DNA from: Sceloporus undulatus
Taxonomy: Eukaryota; Chordata; Lepidosauria; Squamata; Phrynosomatidae
DNA: 64,000 nt
Assembly: GCF_019175285.1 (NCBI RefSeq)
Contig: NC_056527.1
Span: 118,714,133-118,778,132 of the forward strand
Direction: 5' to 3'
The number at the start of each line of letters is the position of its first letter. The stretch's first letter is position 1. Positions 1-10,690 of this stretch are shown here, piece by piece. The notes under the pieces are model-generated. The model was not told the origin of the DNA, did not search any database, and saw only the letters and a list, made by a program, of their open reading frames with translations. Both the position numbers and the translations under genes were made by a program.

Positions 1-152
1 CAATAACAATAGTAGCAGTAATACTGGTAGTATAAGAGGAGTAGGTTTATATAAGAACAACAAAAACTATGTAGTGGTAGTATATGTAATAGATGTATAC
101 AGTACAACTGTAACTTCATTGTTGTTGTGTATCTTCAAGTAGTTTAAAACTA

Positions 153-305
153 ATGGAGACCCCAAAATGGGGTTTTCTGGGGCTGAGAGAGTGTGACTTG
201 TCCAAGGTCATCCGTGGATTTCAATGGCTGAACAGGGACTTGAACCCTGGTCTCCAGAATCCTAATCCAGCGCTCAAACCCAGTGGACCACATTGGGTCT
301 CTGTA
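153..305 (-). repeat. tRNA-headed SINE, minus strand (Sauria SINE type)
   Basis: Read on the minus strand, this has a tRNA-like head with a B-box-like GGGTTCAAGTCC. A body follows that includes a 'gaccttggacaagtcacac' block typical of reptile SINEs. The same body block recurs in the copy near 1.86 kb. The 3' BovB-like tail is missing. It lies head to head with the next SINE. Confidence 0.65.
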
Positions 306-344
306 ATAATAACTACTAAACATATTATTAGGGGAAGGAGGGCA

Positions 345-500
345 GTGTGGCGTAATGGTATGAGCAAATCATATTCTCTCAGCCTCTGAGCACAGCCATG
401 ACAAACCCTTCTCTCAAGACACTTGCCAAGTAAACCCTGTGATAGGACTGTCTTACGGTTGACATAAACTGGAAATGACTTGAAGGCACACCGTAACATA
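345..500 (+). repeat. SINE with BovB-like 3' end, internally deleted
   Basis: The copy starts with a tRNA-like 'gtggcgtaatggt' and jumps to the body 'ctctcagcctctgagc'. It ends with 'ggaaatgacttgaaggcac', the BovB-related tail that defines the Sauria SINE family of squamates. The central part of the element is lost. This is one of the markers placing the window in a squamate reptile. Confidence 0.65.
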
Positions 501-1480
501 TTACAGTATTATGATGACTTGCAGGGGTAGCTGTGTTTGCCATTTAACAAATCCAAACCAAAACCCACTAGTGATGCCTTTATTGGCCAACTGAAATGCA
601 CAATATACTAGTTGCAAGTTTCAAAAGGGCATTGGTGCCTTTCGGTTGGCTACTAAAGGTATGATTGATGGATTTTTATTATGATGACTGTTATTCTTAA
701 CATGTTTACGTTCTCTTCTTCTTCCAAATATTTGCAATGATTGAAAGATCCTGTGCCGGCCTGGCCTGGGAAGGGAGCCATCCTTCCTCCTCCCTGCCTC
801 CGTCCTCCATGCGCCACCGTCCGCCCCCCCGCCTGGTTCTCAGTGGAGGCTGTGCAACTGCTCCGGCTCTGATCCTGGGCCATGGGGAGCCTTTGGTTTC
901 CTGGCCCTCCTGGGGCCATTCCTAGAAAGGACTAGCTGTGACAGAAACCTGCCCAGCGGGGATGCAGAGGGCAGCATCAGCGGGGGACAGAGACCCTCAG
1001 ATCTCTCCCAGCAAGGACAGGAGCAAAAGCAAAGGCGTGCCGCTGCTAACTAAATCCTCCTCTGGTAGAAGGACGGCAAGTCTCCCCAGCTCACCCCAAA
1101 ACCCAGCAATCTCTTTGATGCAGCTGCACTTCACTTACTGGCCCAGGGAGCATTGCAGCTCAAAGACACACGTTTATCCAGCTTTATTAGCCACCAAAGC
1201 TTTCCTTGCAAACCACACATCCTGCTTCTTATCCGTAAGTGAGCCGAAGAGGTCCATCTCTTAAGGATGTAAATTGTGATTAAAATGGCACAAGGAAGAA
1301 GGGGCATCGGCATTGCAAAGAGGGTTTTAGTGCTCCCCAAGACTAAGCCAGGCAGCCCTTTCTGTAACAAAAAAAGAGTAATTGCATAGCTCTAGTTTGC
1401 CGGGTCCCCCCTGTGCTATTGGGCATGAACTGATTGTCTGGGTTTAGAACTACTTTTAAAGGGAGGTTTGGCTTTTGGTT
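501..1480. other. Intergenic stretch, no gene seen
   Basis: No open frame here resembles a known protein, and I recognise no repeat family. 750-1000 is GC-rich and the rest is unremarkable. Confidence 0.5.
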
Positions 1481-2340
1481 CTTCATTTAATATTATCAAC
1501 TTTATAAAGATGTTGAACATCACTAGACCCAAGACAGAACTCTGCACCAGCCCTCCACTTATGTCTTTCCAGGAGAAAGTGCAACTGGGGTGAACACTTT
1601 CTGGCTTCAGCCTATGAACCCATTACAGACCCAACTAACAGGAGCACTGTCTCGCCCTCGGATCACTAACTTGCTTGCAAAAACATCATGGGGACCCTGT
1701 CTAACGCATTAGTGAATTCAAGGTATACTACATCCACAGCACTCCCCTGATCTACCAAGCTGACAGCTATCAAAATAAAGAGATGAGATTAGTTTGGCAT
1801 CACTTATTTTTGAGATACCCCTGCTGTCTTGGCCCTTAGCAATCGCAGCATTTCTTTCTGAGCACATGCAGTTTTTGGCCATGGAAACCCACTGGGTGAC
1901 CTTCGGCAAGTCAAACTTTTCCAAGCCCCAAAGAAAGCCAAAGGCACACACCTCCAAACAAATCTGGTCAAGAAACCCCTGTGATGGGTGGGCCTTAGGG
2001 TCGCCATACATTGGAAAGGACTTGAAGACACCACCACCACCACCACAACAACAAGACACAGACTGATTGTTCAAAAGTCTATTCTAGAACATTTCCCTGT
2101 ATCAGCATTAAAATAACTGGTTGCAATTGCTCCGGTCCTTTTTTTTGCACCCTTTGTCAAGATGGGGACAACATTTATCCTTCTCCAGTCTTCTGGGACC
2201 TTCTCTGACCTCCAAGAATCTGCAAAGATCATTGATTATTGACAACAGCTGCGAGATTACATCTGCAAGTTTCTCTAGAATACATAGATTCTCCGTTCCA
2301 TGGCTATGTATGCACCAATCCTTTCCTCCACATTAGCTAA
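1480..2340 (-). mobile_element. CR1 LINE fragment, reverse-transcriptase region
   Basis: The minus strand encodes decayed CR1 ORF2. About 2,140-2,225 reads like the family's 'SWR..GVPEDWR..NVVPI' segment. About 1,690-1,780 reads like 'LVDQGSAVDVVYLDFSKAFD', and about 1,490-1,560 like '[18 protein letters not shown]'. Frames shift repeatedly, so this is an old non-functional copy. A SINE at about 1,858-2,060 interrupts it. CR1 is the dominant LINE of reptiles and birds. Confidence 0.75.
1858..2060 (+). mobile_element. Sauria-type SINE inserted in CR1
   Basis: The body 'cccactgggtgaccttcgg' is followed by the BovB-like tail 'cttagggtcgccatacattg' and a CA-rich simple tail (ccaccaccac, acaacaacaa). 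CR1 reverse-transcriptase sequence on the opposite strand flanks it on both sides. The SINE therefore landed in an existing CR1 copy and is the younger element. Confidence 0.7.
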
Positions 2341-4102
2341 CCTGGACTTTTCCAGGCTCCACAACAACAGTGCCCTTCCATGGAGGACTATCTAAACCAT
2401 CGCCCACAAGCCTCAGCAGAAAGGGAGCAAAGATCCTTCACTGAGGACAAGAAACGGGTTCAAAGGCATTAAGTGCCCTTCATTAGGGCAGCTCTGCAAG
2501 CCAAACACTATGGCCTAGATACCAGCAATTAATAATATTTTTGAAAGCTCAAAACAGTTATTGGGGTGCTGGAGTTATAAGCTGTAACACTTCAGAATTG
2601 TGGGACAAAAAGTCTGTGAATTACCCCCCCGAGTCCCTCTAAGATGTTTTAGTCATCTCTTCCTCCTTCATGGGGACTCATTAAATTAAGACAATTAAAA
2701 TAAGACTTTCCCCTTTGTCCAAGAGGACGTCTCCAACCAGGGGGTCTCTCCTGGTGTGTTGGACTACATCTCCCAACAGTCCCACAGCCAGGGCCCCCAA
2801 ACTGGAGGAAACTGGCTTATATCCACCGCTCACTGCAATGCCCAGCCCTGACTGAAAAGGCAACGCATACCGGCGAGGGCACAGGTAAAGATGCTCCCTA
2901 AATATAGCACTTCTCTCCACGTCTCCCACCTCCGTCCAACTCCAGAGCACTGAGGGCGAGGGACCAAGGACGAAGGAAGGGATGCTGAGACAGCGGAAAA
3001 AACATTGTTTGGCTGGACCCCAAACCAGGCTGAGAATCCAGGTTGCAGAACAAAACAGCAATGCACCCTGAAGAGAGAGAGGGGTCTTTTTAACTGACTG
3101 CGTTACCCACCTACACCTGGGGACCCCCCAAAGGATGGGGAGGCAGGGAAGAAGACGACTGAGGGTGCAACCCCTAAACACCACTAAAGCCAGAGCAAAG
3201 CAAAACCAAGGAATCTGACCTTCAAACTTTGTCGCTGCGATATTTTAATTTTTTAAAACAATGCGAACCCAGGCTGATTCCCAAAACCCATCCGGCTGAT
3301 GAAAACTGGGCAGTCTTTACATGCAAGGAACCTCCCCAGTTTCACTTCCCTGTGTCTGATGGAAAACCATCAAAAGGACGTCCGGACAGCCATACTTTCT
3401 GGAAAGGTGCATGTGTGGAATCCTATAGGATGCTGGGCTGGGACCCTGGGAAGGGAGGAATACCTGCCGGGTAGAATGAGAAAACATGTGGGGTACCTCA
3501 GGAACCTCTAGACAAACCCCATGGCAGCACAGGGTCCGTGGAGTGGGAGGTTCAGAGCAGGATCCATGGAGGATCTGTTTTACAAATTCAAATTGGGGTG
3601 TGTGTGTGAAGAGAATACAGGTTAAATTTGGGGGTCCTCCCCACCTTCCACCCCACTGTTGCCACCCCTTCTAGAACGACCCTTTTGCACCCATAACATG
3701 AAACAAAATAACCCAGAAGTGCCAAAGGAAAACCCAGCATCCACACTGCATGCTAGTCCAAAAGAGAGAGGAAAAGAGAGGTGTTTCCATGGTCAGGCCT
3801 AGGCCTCACAATGCCCCACATACACACACACACAAAATGGGGTACACAGCACCCCAAAAGCCAGAGACGGAGGGAAATTCTGGCTGTAGAAATCTGATAC
3901 TCCAAAAAACAGAAACTTTTCTATCTGTGCCACATGCAGACATCATGGCAGTGCTGCCCAGTGCTTAGAGGATGCTCAGTACTGATCCCAGTGCAATAAT
4001 GGGTATCACTTTATAGGCATCCACTGCCATACAAGCCTCAGTTGTACCTTTCGTAGACCCGTGAAATGGCCACAAGGGAAGAAAACCAACCCAATTTGGA
4101 GG
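2341..4102. other. Intergenic stretch, no gene seen
   Basis: I find no protein-like frame that holds up. About 2,758-2,800 contains a 'ggactacatctcccaacag' remnant of a fold-back element. About 3,820-3,840 is a short CA run. Nothing else is recognised. Confidence 0.45.
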
Positions 4103-4110
4103 AACTAGGA

Positions 4111-4494
4111 CAGGGATAGGCAACCTGCGGCCCGTGGGCCGAATGTGGCCCGGCAAGGCCTTGGGACCGGCCCCAGCCTGGTCCTGCCGCCGATTGCCAC
4201 CGGGGCCTTTGGCGTCTCACACGAGGGGCATGGTGGGGCAATTGTCTATAGAAGCCTCAGAAACATGCATTTATCTTAACATTTTTTAAAAAAATCAGCA
4301 ATTTTTTTCGCATGTCCTCCATTTTTTATTTTAAAAGTGCCCTCCATTTGAAAATTTTGTCCTACATTTGTCCCGGTTTATTTATTTATTTAATTTTTAA
4401 AAAATTATTTAATTATTTATTTTTTGGCTTTGGCCCCCCAGTTGTCTGAGGGACAGCAACCCGGCCCCCGGCTCAAAAGGGTTGCCTACCCCTG
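4111..4494. mobile_element. Non-autonomous hAT element with intact 8-bp target duplication
   Basis: The ends are inverted: left CAGGGATAGGCAACC, and right GGGTTGCCTACCCCTG, which reads CAGGGGTAGGCAACC in reverse. The 8-bp sequence AACTAGGA lies immediately outside both ends, at 4,103-4,110 and 4,495-4,502. Eight-base target duplications and such termini are characteristic of the hAT superfamily. The 384-bp interior has a GC-rich left half and an AT-rich right half, and it encodes no transposase. Confidence 0.92.
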
Positions 4495-4877
4495 AACTAG
4501 GAAGTCTTATGTGTGCGCCTTGAAGTCTCCCCCATGAAATTTAGAGGGTGTTCAAGGGATACTCGGCAGTGGTTTCGGCCAGTTCCTTCCTCCGAAACGC
4601 ATCCTCCTAGGCTTGCAAAATGTTGAAGACGTCAGAAACGCTACAGATGACAACCAGCGAAGCGTCAGGCGGAGATGCCGTTAATGTCTGAAATGGTTGT
4701 TCCAAACCCACCTTGGTCACAAGCGGTGCAGACAACGGAGCGACGGAAGTGGGGCTGCCCCTGTTCCTGTCCTTGGCATCCCTTTCCCCAAAGAAAACCC
4801 CACAAGAGCCAAGGCAAGGCCTCTCAGGGGTCCAAGGAGCCCCTTCATTAAGGCCTCCAGACAAGCTAATGGAGGCT

Positions 4878-5098
4878 GCATCTGTACTGGAGAAATAATC
4901 CAGTTTGGCCCCACTTTGACTGCCTCTCTGGCTCAAGGCTATGGAATTCTGGGAGTTGGAGTATATTGTGGGGTCCAGAGCGGAGTGCTGCTCTGGGTCC
5001 ACAACAAACTCCAACTCCCAGAATTCCATAGCTTTGAGCCAGAAAAGAGTTAAAGTGGTGCCAAACTGGGTTATCTCTCCTATGTGGATGCAGCTGCA
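4878..5098. mobile_element. Palindromic fold-back MITE
   Basis: The two halves are inverted copies of one another around about 4,985-5,000. The left arm contains 'ctatggaattctgggagttg' near 4,939, and the right arm contains its complement 'caactcccagaattccatag' near 5,012. The match continues outward through 'ccagtttggccccactttga' and 'aaagtggtgccaaactgg'. There is no coding capacity. This kind of near-complete palindrome is common in lizard genomes. The exact family is not assigned. Confidence 0.8.
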
Positions 5099-5179
5099 AA
5101 GGGAGGGGAACAACAAGGGTCTCCCCAACTGCTCCCAAACCCCCCAAGACCCCCTTTTTCTATGCTAAAGGATGGGGGG

Positions 5180-6100
5180 CCTCTCCAAGACCCACACACC
5201 TGTTATGGAGCCCCCCCATGCTTCCTTGCCCCAAAGAATGCTAGCACCCCAATATTTAGTGGGGTCACCCTTTTGGGTTTATGGGGAGGGGGTTAGGGCT
5301 CCCCAAACTGAGTGGTCTTCACCCCAGAGAGGAAAAGGGGGTAGGAAAGATGGGGGGACTAGTTGGGGGGCTATTTAAGCTTGTAATTTCTGGATTATCT
5401 GGGTGCAAACTGAGAAGGAAGGGCTGGAGCCTAAGGAGGGGTTCCTGGTTCTTTTTGGGGGGAGAGGGTGTCTCTTAAGCCCCCCAAAGTGTCTGATGGA
5501 AGCACTGAAAGGGAGCCTAAGAGATTCAGGCATTCAAAGGGGGTCTAAGGAAGCATCCAAAGGGGGTTTAAGAGACCCACATTTTGGGAGGGGGCCGCAT
5601 GGGGGGGGGGTTGCTAGGGGCGTGGAAAAGGGCACTGGGTTGCTAGGGGCATCCCTGGGGGAGGCGGTTGCTAAGAGACGCCTGGTTGATTGACAGACAG
5701 ACAGACGGAGGGGGGTCTAGGGACGGGGAATGGGGGCCAATGCAATANNNNNNNNNNNNNNNNNNNNNNNNNAGGCCAATGCAATAAGAGGCCCCTTTTT
5801 TCCTGAAGGGGGGCCCTTGAGGCTGGCCTCTATGGGGCTCTGTGGGGGGGGGCTGGAGGTAATAGAGATGGGGAATGGGGGTCAATTCAATAGGAGGCCC
5901 TATTCCTTTGAGGCTGGCTTCTATGGGGGGGGCTTTGCAATGGGGCAATCTTTGCAAGGGCCCCCCAGGGGCTGTGCAATGGGAGGGAGGGGCTGCAGTG
6001 GGGGCAGAGAGGCGTCCTGCTGGAGGGGGTCATCTATGGGGCGGAAAGAGGGGGGAGAGGAAGCCCGTGCCCAGCCCGGCCCCCTCCCTCTGCCGTGCCC
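5180..6100. repeat. G-rich imperfect tandem repeat spanning a 25-N gap
   Basis: A module of about 150 bp occurs at least twice. 'ggggaatgggggccaatgca' near 5,725 is echoed by 'ggggaatgggggtcaattca' near 5,870. Each is followed by 'aggccc' and a 'gaggctggc..ctatgggg' block. Many runs of five or more G could form quadruplexes. The gap at 5,748-5,772 sits inside the repeat, so the true length is unknown. Long G-rich frames across the gap are not believable genes. Confidence 0.7.
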
Positions 6101-6850
6101 CCCATACCTTCTCTTCTCCCGGGGGAGCTGCGCGGGGGCCCTTGGCGGCGGTGGGGCGGGGGAGAAGGGGGCCGGGGACTCGTTTCCGCTGCGCCAGGGG
6201 CGGAAGGATCCTTTGGAGAACAGAAGAAGAGCAGCAGGAAGAAGACCCGGCTGCTGGCGGCGGATGGACTCGAGCGCGGCGGCGGGAGCGATCCCAGGCG
6301 GCGATGCGTTTCCTTGGCCGCGCCCAAAGACCGAGGGGGCGGGGGCGGGTCGAGGGAGTACCAAGTCGGTCCCGGGGGGGACGGGGCTGCTAAAAGTGAG
6401 AGGAAAACGGATTAAAACCGAAGGGAGGGCTAGAGGGTTAAAAAATACGGATGAGGAGAAGGAAATGCCCCCTCACGGTTGTCCCTCGAGAACAGTTTCT
6501 AATCAAAACGGGAAGTGCCAATGGGGGGAACACGTAAACCGGCCCAAAGTGTGTGTATTGGGGGGGAGTGTCAGGGTGAGACCAAGTCAAATAAAGGGGG
6601 GAAGGCGAACCATAGCCTTTTTTTATAAGTGGGGGCGGTGTTTTTCCTGCCCCCTCAGAACGGTTTTTGCGATGTGCGCTGCGCGCCCAGGAGGAGGCGG
6701 AACCATTGCTGGAGGGGGGGTAGGCCATATACGTCCGCATGCGCAATAGACCCTTTTTATCCCCTCTTCGCTACGCAGAGACGGAGGTGGTGTTCCCCAG
6801 CGCGCATGCGCCAATGGTCTCGCCTGCGCACACTGAAGACTAGGTTTTTT
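6100..6850. promoter_or_regulatory. CpG-rich promoter-like region with NRF1 palindrome
   Basis: This tract is dense in CpG (cggcggcg, gcgcgg, ggccgcgc), unlike its AT-rich flank. A perfect NRF1 core GCGCATGCGC lies at 6,802-6,811 and overlaps CCAAT at 6,811-6,815. A second near-match CGCATGCGCA is at 6,736-6,745, and 'cctgcgca' follows at about 6,823. Such clusters mark CpG-island promoters of housekeeping genes. It lies about 9 kb upstream of the first GIGYF1 coding exon, so it may be the GIGYF1 promoter with a long first intron. It could also serve an unseen gene upstream. The target is inference. Confidence 0.6.
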
Positions 6851-6856
6851 TAGGAC

Positions 6857-6950
6857 TTCAACTCCCAGAAGGCTTAGCCATCTTGGCCAGCAGCCAGGAT
6901 TGTGGGAAATGAAGTCCAAAACATCTGGAGGCCCAAAGCTTGGAACACTG
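6857..6950. mobile_element. Short fold-back MITE beside the CpG region
   Basis: 'ggacttcaactcccagaagg' on the left pairs with 'tgggaaatgaagtccaaaac' on the right, followed by 'atctggaggcccaaagcttg'. The same family type (ctccagatgttgctgga.., ..gggagttgcagtcc) recurs at about 11.89 kb and in GNB2 introns. It is non-coding. Confidence 0.65.
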
Positions 6951-7019
6951 GGTTACAAGAGCGCGATGAAGGCTGATAGGACGAGTTGTTTCATGGCTTC
7001 AAGGGGTTTTTAAAGCTAA

Positions 7020-7540
7020 TTCGCTTCATTCTTTTATTTCACCGGTTCCCCATAATTTGGCTTTGTTAATATAATATAATAATACGCGTTTATTTATTAT
7101 ATATTATTATAATTTATATTATTATTTGTTATTATATTATTAATTTTATTTATCTTTTATAAATTGTTTATATTTTATTCTTTTTTAATGTTAAAGTAAA
7201 TGCACTTATTTTATTTTATTATAGCTTGAATCTCTGTTAATTCAGACTCGGAGATATATTACAGTATATATATTATATCTACCATACTATGTACATATAT
7301 CCATACCTATAGATATACTACTGGTCTCATAGTCTTATAGTTTCCAAGCAATTTATGGGGAAAACTGTCCCTTTGCTATTTTTTGTATTTAACAATCATG
7401 ATTATATCCTGGGGTTTTCTGGGCAGGAGTGTGTGACTCCTCAGTGACCGAATGGGGAGGCGCTTGGGGGGCTTTGGGTATCATTTAACATATATATATA
7501 TTATATATATATATAGCATGCTATAGGGGCACAGATGGGC
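7020..7540. repeat. AT-rich low-complexity stretch with TA repeat
   Basis: 7,060-7,200 is almost entirely A/T with repeated 'ttatta'. About 7,490-7,514 is a TA microsatellite. No gene is present. Confidence 0.7.
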
Positions 7541-7559
7541 TTTTAAAGCAGGAGGTTTT

Positions 7560-7790
7560 TAAAGCCGGTTTGAGGGTGGCATTGAATTGTTTTAAAGATT
7601 TTTCTTTAACATTTTATTCTATTTTATCCTTTTAATATGTGACTTGTTTAATATTGGAATAGTTTAATTCTGTTTTAATGTACTGTTTTGTGAAGCTTTT
7701 GACTGTACTGTTTTTAATATGTGAGCCGCCCTGAGTCCTGGGAAAAGGGCAGGATATAAATATAATCGTAATGATAATAATAATAGTCAC
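7560..7790 (+). repeat. LINE/SINE 3' tail
   Basis: A T-rich tract is followed by 'gtgagccgccctgagtcctg', 'gggcaggatataaatataa' and an ATA-rich tail. This is a very common reptile repeat terminus. I cannot assign the parent family with confidence. Related tails lie near 10,460 and 10,635. Confidence 0.5.
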
Positions 7791-7809
7791 ACAATGAATG
7801 ATTATTTCC

Positions 7810-8060
7810 AAGAAGGTAGAATTCAAAGATATAGCCTTGTTAGTCTGCAGGATCAGTACCTAGAGAGATAGTTTAGCACCTTTGAGACTCACGAAAAAAG
7901 AAGTTGGCAGCATGAGCTTTCCTAGGATAAATATAATAATAATAAATAATAATAATAATGTAGGGAGATCTGTAGCACCTTAAGACTCCATGAAAGAAAT
8001 GGGCAGCATGAGCTTTCCTAGACTTCGTCTCCTTCCTCAGATGCATGAAGAGATCCTGGA
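7810..8060. repeat. Duplicated fragment of an unclassified interspersed repeat
   Basis: A block reading 'agcacctttgagactcacga..gcagcatgagctttccta' at about 7,874-7,926 recurs at about 7,974-8,022. The two copies are separated by an 'aataataat' microsatellite. The second copy continues with 'cttcctcagatgcatgaaga'. This repeat is familiar in squamate genomes but its class is not certain to me. Confidence 0.5.
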
Positions 8061-8094
8061 CATCAATCCTGGAAGCCAGGTGGAGAGCATCTGG

Positions 8095-8440
8095 ATAGAT
8101 CAAAGGGAGGGAAACAACACGGAGTTACGGTGGGAGTCTACTACAGACCCCCAAGTCAGGACGGAGGATTGGATGATGCCTTTCTGAACAGATGACCACA
8201 CGTCAGAAAAGAGATGTAGTAGTGATGGCGACTTCAACTACCCTGTATTTGCTGGAAGTCAAACTCAGCAAATCCTCAGGCCTAGCAAATTCCTCACTTG
8301 CCTGGAAGACGTTTCATGGTCCAAAAGGTGGAGAGGCAACAAGGGCTCAGCTATTTGGATCTGATCCTACCAACAAGGATGACTTGGTTAATGGGTGCAA
8401 GTAGTGGGATCCTTAGGTGGAAGCGACATGTTCTCCTGGA
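8095..8440 (+). mobile_element. CR1 LINE fragment, endonuclease C-terminal part
   Basis: The translation follows the CR1 endonuclease: a 'VGVYYRPPS' like segment, then 'DVVVMGDFNYP' (the frame slips at GDFN), then 'LDLILTNKDDLV' and 'GILGGSDHVLLEFV'. The GDFN and SDH motifs belong to the APE-type endonuclease of CR1. Frames are broken and the copy ends abruptly where the L2 fragment begins. Confidence 0.75.
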
Positions 8441-9845
8441 GTTTGTTTTATTATTATTATTATTAACCTTTATTTATAAAGCGCTGTAGTTTACACAGCG
8501 CTGTACATAAATTTTTAGTCAGACGGTTCCCTGCCCTCAGGCTTACAATCTAAAAGACACGACCACAAAGGAGAAGAGGAGTGGTGGTGGGGAATAGGAT
8601 CAGTCCAGCAGATCTTTTCCACCTCCGAGGCCTGGACCAAGGCAGATGGACTGGAGGAAGGGCTTGTGCTTCTTGATGGATGGTTAGAAGGAGGCTTCCT
8701 GGGTCCGAGAGGGGCTCACCTCTGGGAATGCTTCTCTAAACAATATAGTCTTTAATCAGTTTTGAAACTGGCGCGAAGTGATGAGGTGTGCATGTGGGGA
8801 AGAAGGTTCAGAGTAAGGGGCAGCAAGCGAGAAGGGACGAATTTGGAGGGGGCAGTGGTTAGTCCTACATTGGACAGGAGACCCTGACTACCAGAGCGGA
8901 GGGTGCGAGTAGGAATGTAGGAGAAAGAGGTCAGATAAGTAAGGAGGGGCCAAACATGGAGGGCTTTGAAAGTCAGTAACAAAGCTTGTACCGGATGCGG
9001 AAGGGAAGGGAGCCATGAAGGGAGGATTAAGAGGAGAAATGGTCAGCGGCGACGGATGTGACAATACGGGCAGCTGAATACTGGACAGAGATTAAAGATG
9101 GAGGTGTGAAAAGGACGCCCTGTTAGAAGGAGGTTACAATAATCTAGTCGCGAAACCACTAGGGCATGGACTAGAGTCTTGGCAGTAGAGATGAGAGGAA
9201 TGGACGGATCTTGGCCAATGTTGTGGGAGAAAGAATCTCAGGTCTTTGCGGTGGCCTGGATCTGGGGAATAAATGAATACAGAGAAGAGTCAAAAATGAA
9301 GCCAAGACTGCGGGCTTGATGAACCGGTTGAATGAAGTGTCGTCAAAGAAACAGAAGGAATAATGAAGGGTGGGTTTAGGGGAAAGACGAGAAGCTCAGT
9401 CTTAGACATGTTGAGCTTCAGCGCCGAGCCGCATCCACTGAGGATGGCAGTCTCGACACGAGAAACTTGCTGTTCAGCCTCGTCGCGAAAGGTCAGGAGT
9501 GGAGAGATACAGCTGGTGCGTCGGCGTACAGATGATAGGAGAAACCAAAAGAACTGATGAGTTTACCTAGAGACAGTGTGTATAGAGAGAACAGAAGGGG
9601 ACCAAGACAGAGCCCTGGGGAACTCCAACCGATAGCGGAACAGAGGATGGAGTCTGACACCCATGACCACCGCACAAAGATCTATCTGACAAGTAAGATT
9701 TAAAACCAGTCGAGAGCAGAGTCGGCGAACCCAAGGTCAGAAAGTAAATCAACCGGAGACAGTGATCAACAGTGTCAAAGGACTGCAGACACAATCTGAA
9801 AGATGAGAATAGAGTTAGAGGCCGTTTGCTTGGCCGCAAAAGAGA
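8440..9845 (-). mobile_element. 5'-truncated L2 LINE
   Basis: On the minus strand, about 9,840-9,490 encodes decayed L2 reverse transcriptase: 'FDTVDH', 'YLSDR', 'GVPQGSVL', '[20 protein letters not shown]', then 'SYHLYAD'. About 8,980-8,752 gives the C-terminal 'LLTFKALH..SYIPTRTLRS'. The 3' end at about 8,450-8,520 has the L2-type 'cagcgctttataaataaagg' terminus and an AAT-type repeat tail. The frame is broken in several places. At about 1.4 kb it retains only the 3' third of a full L2. Confidence 0.8.
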
Positions 9846-10155
9846 TCATTTGATCTTGGTGAGGGCTGTTCCGTATAGAGTGCCGTGTTACAGGTAAGCA
9901 ACCTGTCCTTATCCATAGCCTGAAGGTAATTTTATACACAACGTTTTAAATGATTTTGTGCATGAAACAACGTTTGCGTACCCTGAACCATCAGAAAACA
10001 GAAGTGTCTCTATCACAGCCATCCAAGTGGACCATTTAGGGCTTTGGAGAAGCTGTCGTTCCTTGTAACTGGGAACCCAGACTGTTTCATATAACAAGAC
10101 ACCAAACAAGCCACCTCCTAGGCCTCTGCAGTGGGAGAAAGAGGGGATATAAGCC

Positions 10156-10198
<43 letters not shown>

Positions 10199-10361
10199 TT
10201 CTTCTTCCCAATGTTTAGGTAATGATTCATATCAGGGTGTTTTTTATGGAGCAGATGGGTTTTAAAAGTTATGCTTTTAACTTTTGTATATTTTTATGTG
10301 ATTTTATATTGTGTGTACATCAGTATGAACCTTATCCAAAACCTTTCTATTGTATCATGTC

Positions 10362-10395
<34 letters not shown>

Positions 10396-10690
10396 CCCTT
10401 TGAGAACAAGTTCTTGCCATATTTCAAATGGCCTGTTTTCATGTGTAGATGGTTTTAATAGTTTAGAACGGGAGAAAGGCGGCATACAAATGAAATCATT
10501 GTCAACGATTTGATTGTTGACTATTTTAATGATTTTAATGGTTTATGATATTTCATTATAGCATAGTTGGGGGGAGGGAAGAAGCAGAATGAACATCTTT
10601 ACATGTTGTATTTTATATTGGGTTTTATTTGATATTGTAAGCTGCCTTGATCCTGCGGGAGAAGCAGCAGCTAAATAAAATACTGTATTT
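9846..10690. repeat. Gene-free tract with CAT and CA microsatellites
   Basis: A (CAT)n run occupies about 10,156-10,198 and a (CA)n run about 10,364-10,394. Reptile repeat tails ('agaacgggagaaaggcggca' near 10,465 and 'ttgtaagctgccttgatcct' near 10,633) flank them. No gene is seen. Confidence 0.6.

Noticed and set aside
340-380. A possible tRNA gene at 'gtggcgtaatggt'
   Set aside because: It is the tRNA-like head of a SINE and lacks a complete cloverleaf.
4607-5128. Minus-strand frame of about 170 residues
   Set aside because: About half of it is the palindromic MITE read through. No protein similarity.
1-6100. POP7 or EPO, which lie upstream of GIGYF1 in human
   Set aside because: No stretch on either strand reads like either protein. 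They may lie outside the window.
5730-6749. A long open frame of about 340 residues across the G-rich tract and CpG region
   Set aside because: It spans the N gap, consists mostly of Gly/Arg-rich low-complexity translation of G runs, resembles no family, and sits in promoter-like DNA.
10156-10394. CRISPR-like or other functional array at the CAT and CA repeats
   Set aside because: They are plain microsatellites without spacers in a vertebrate genome.
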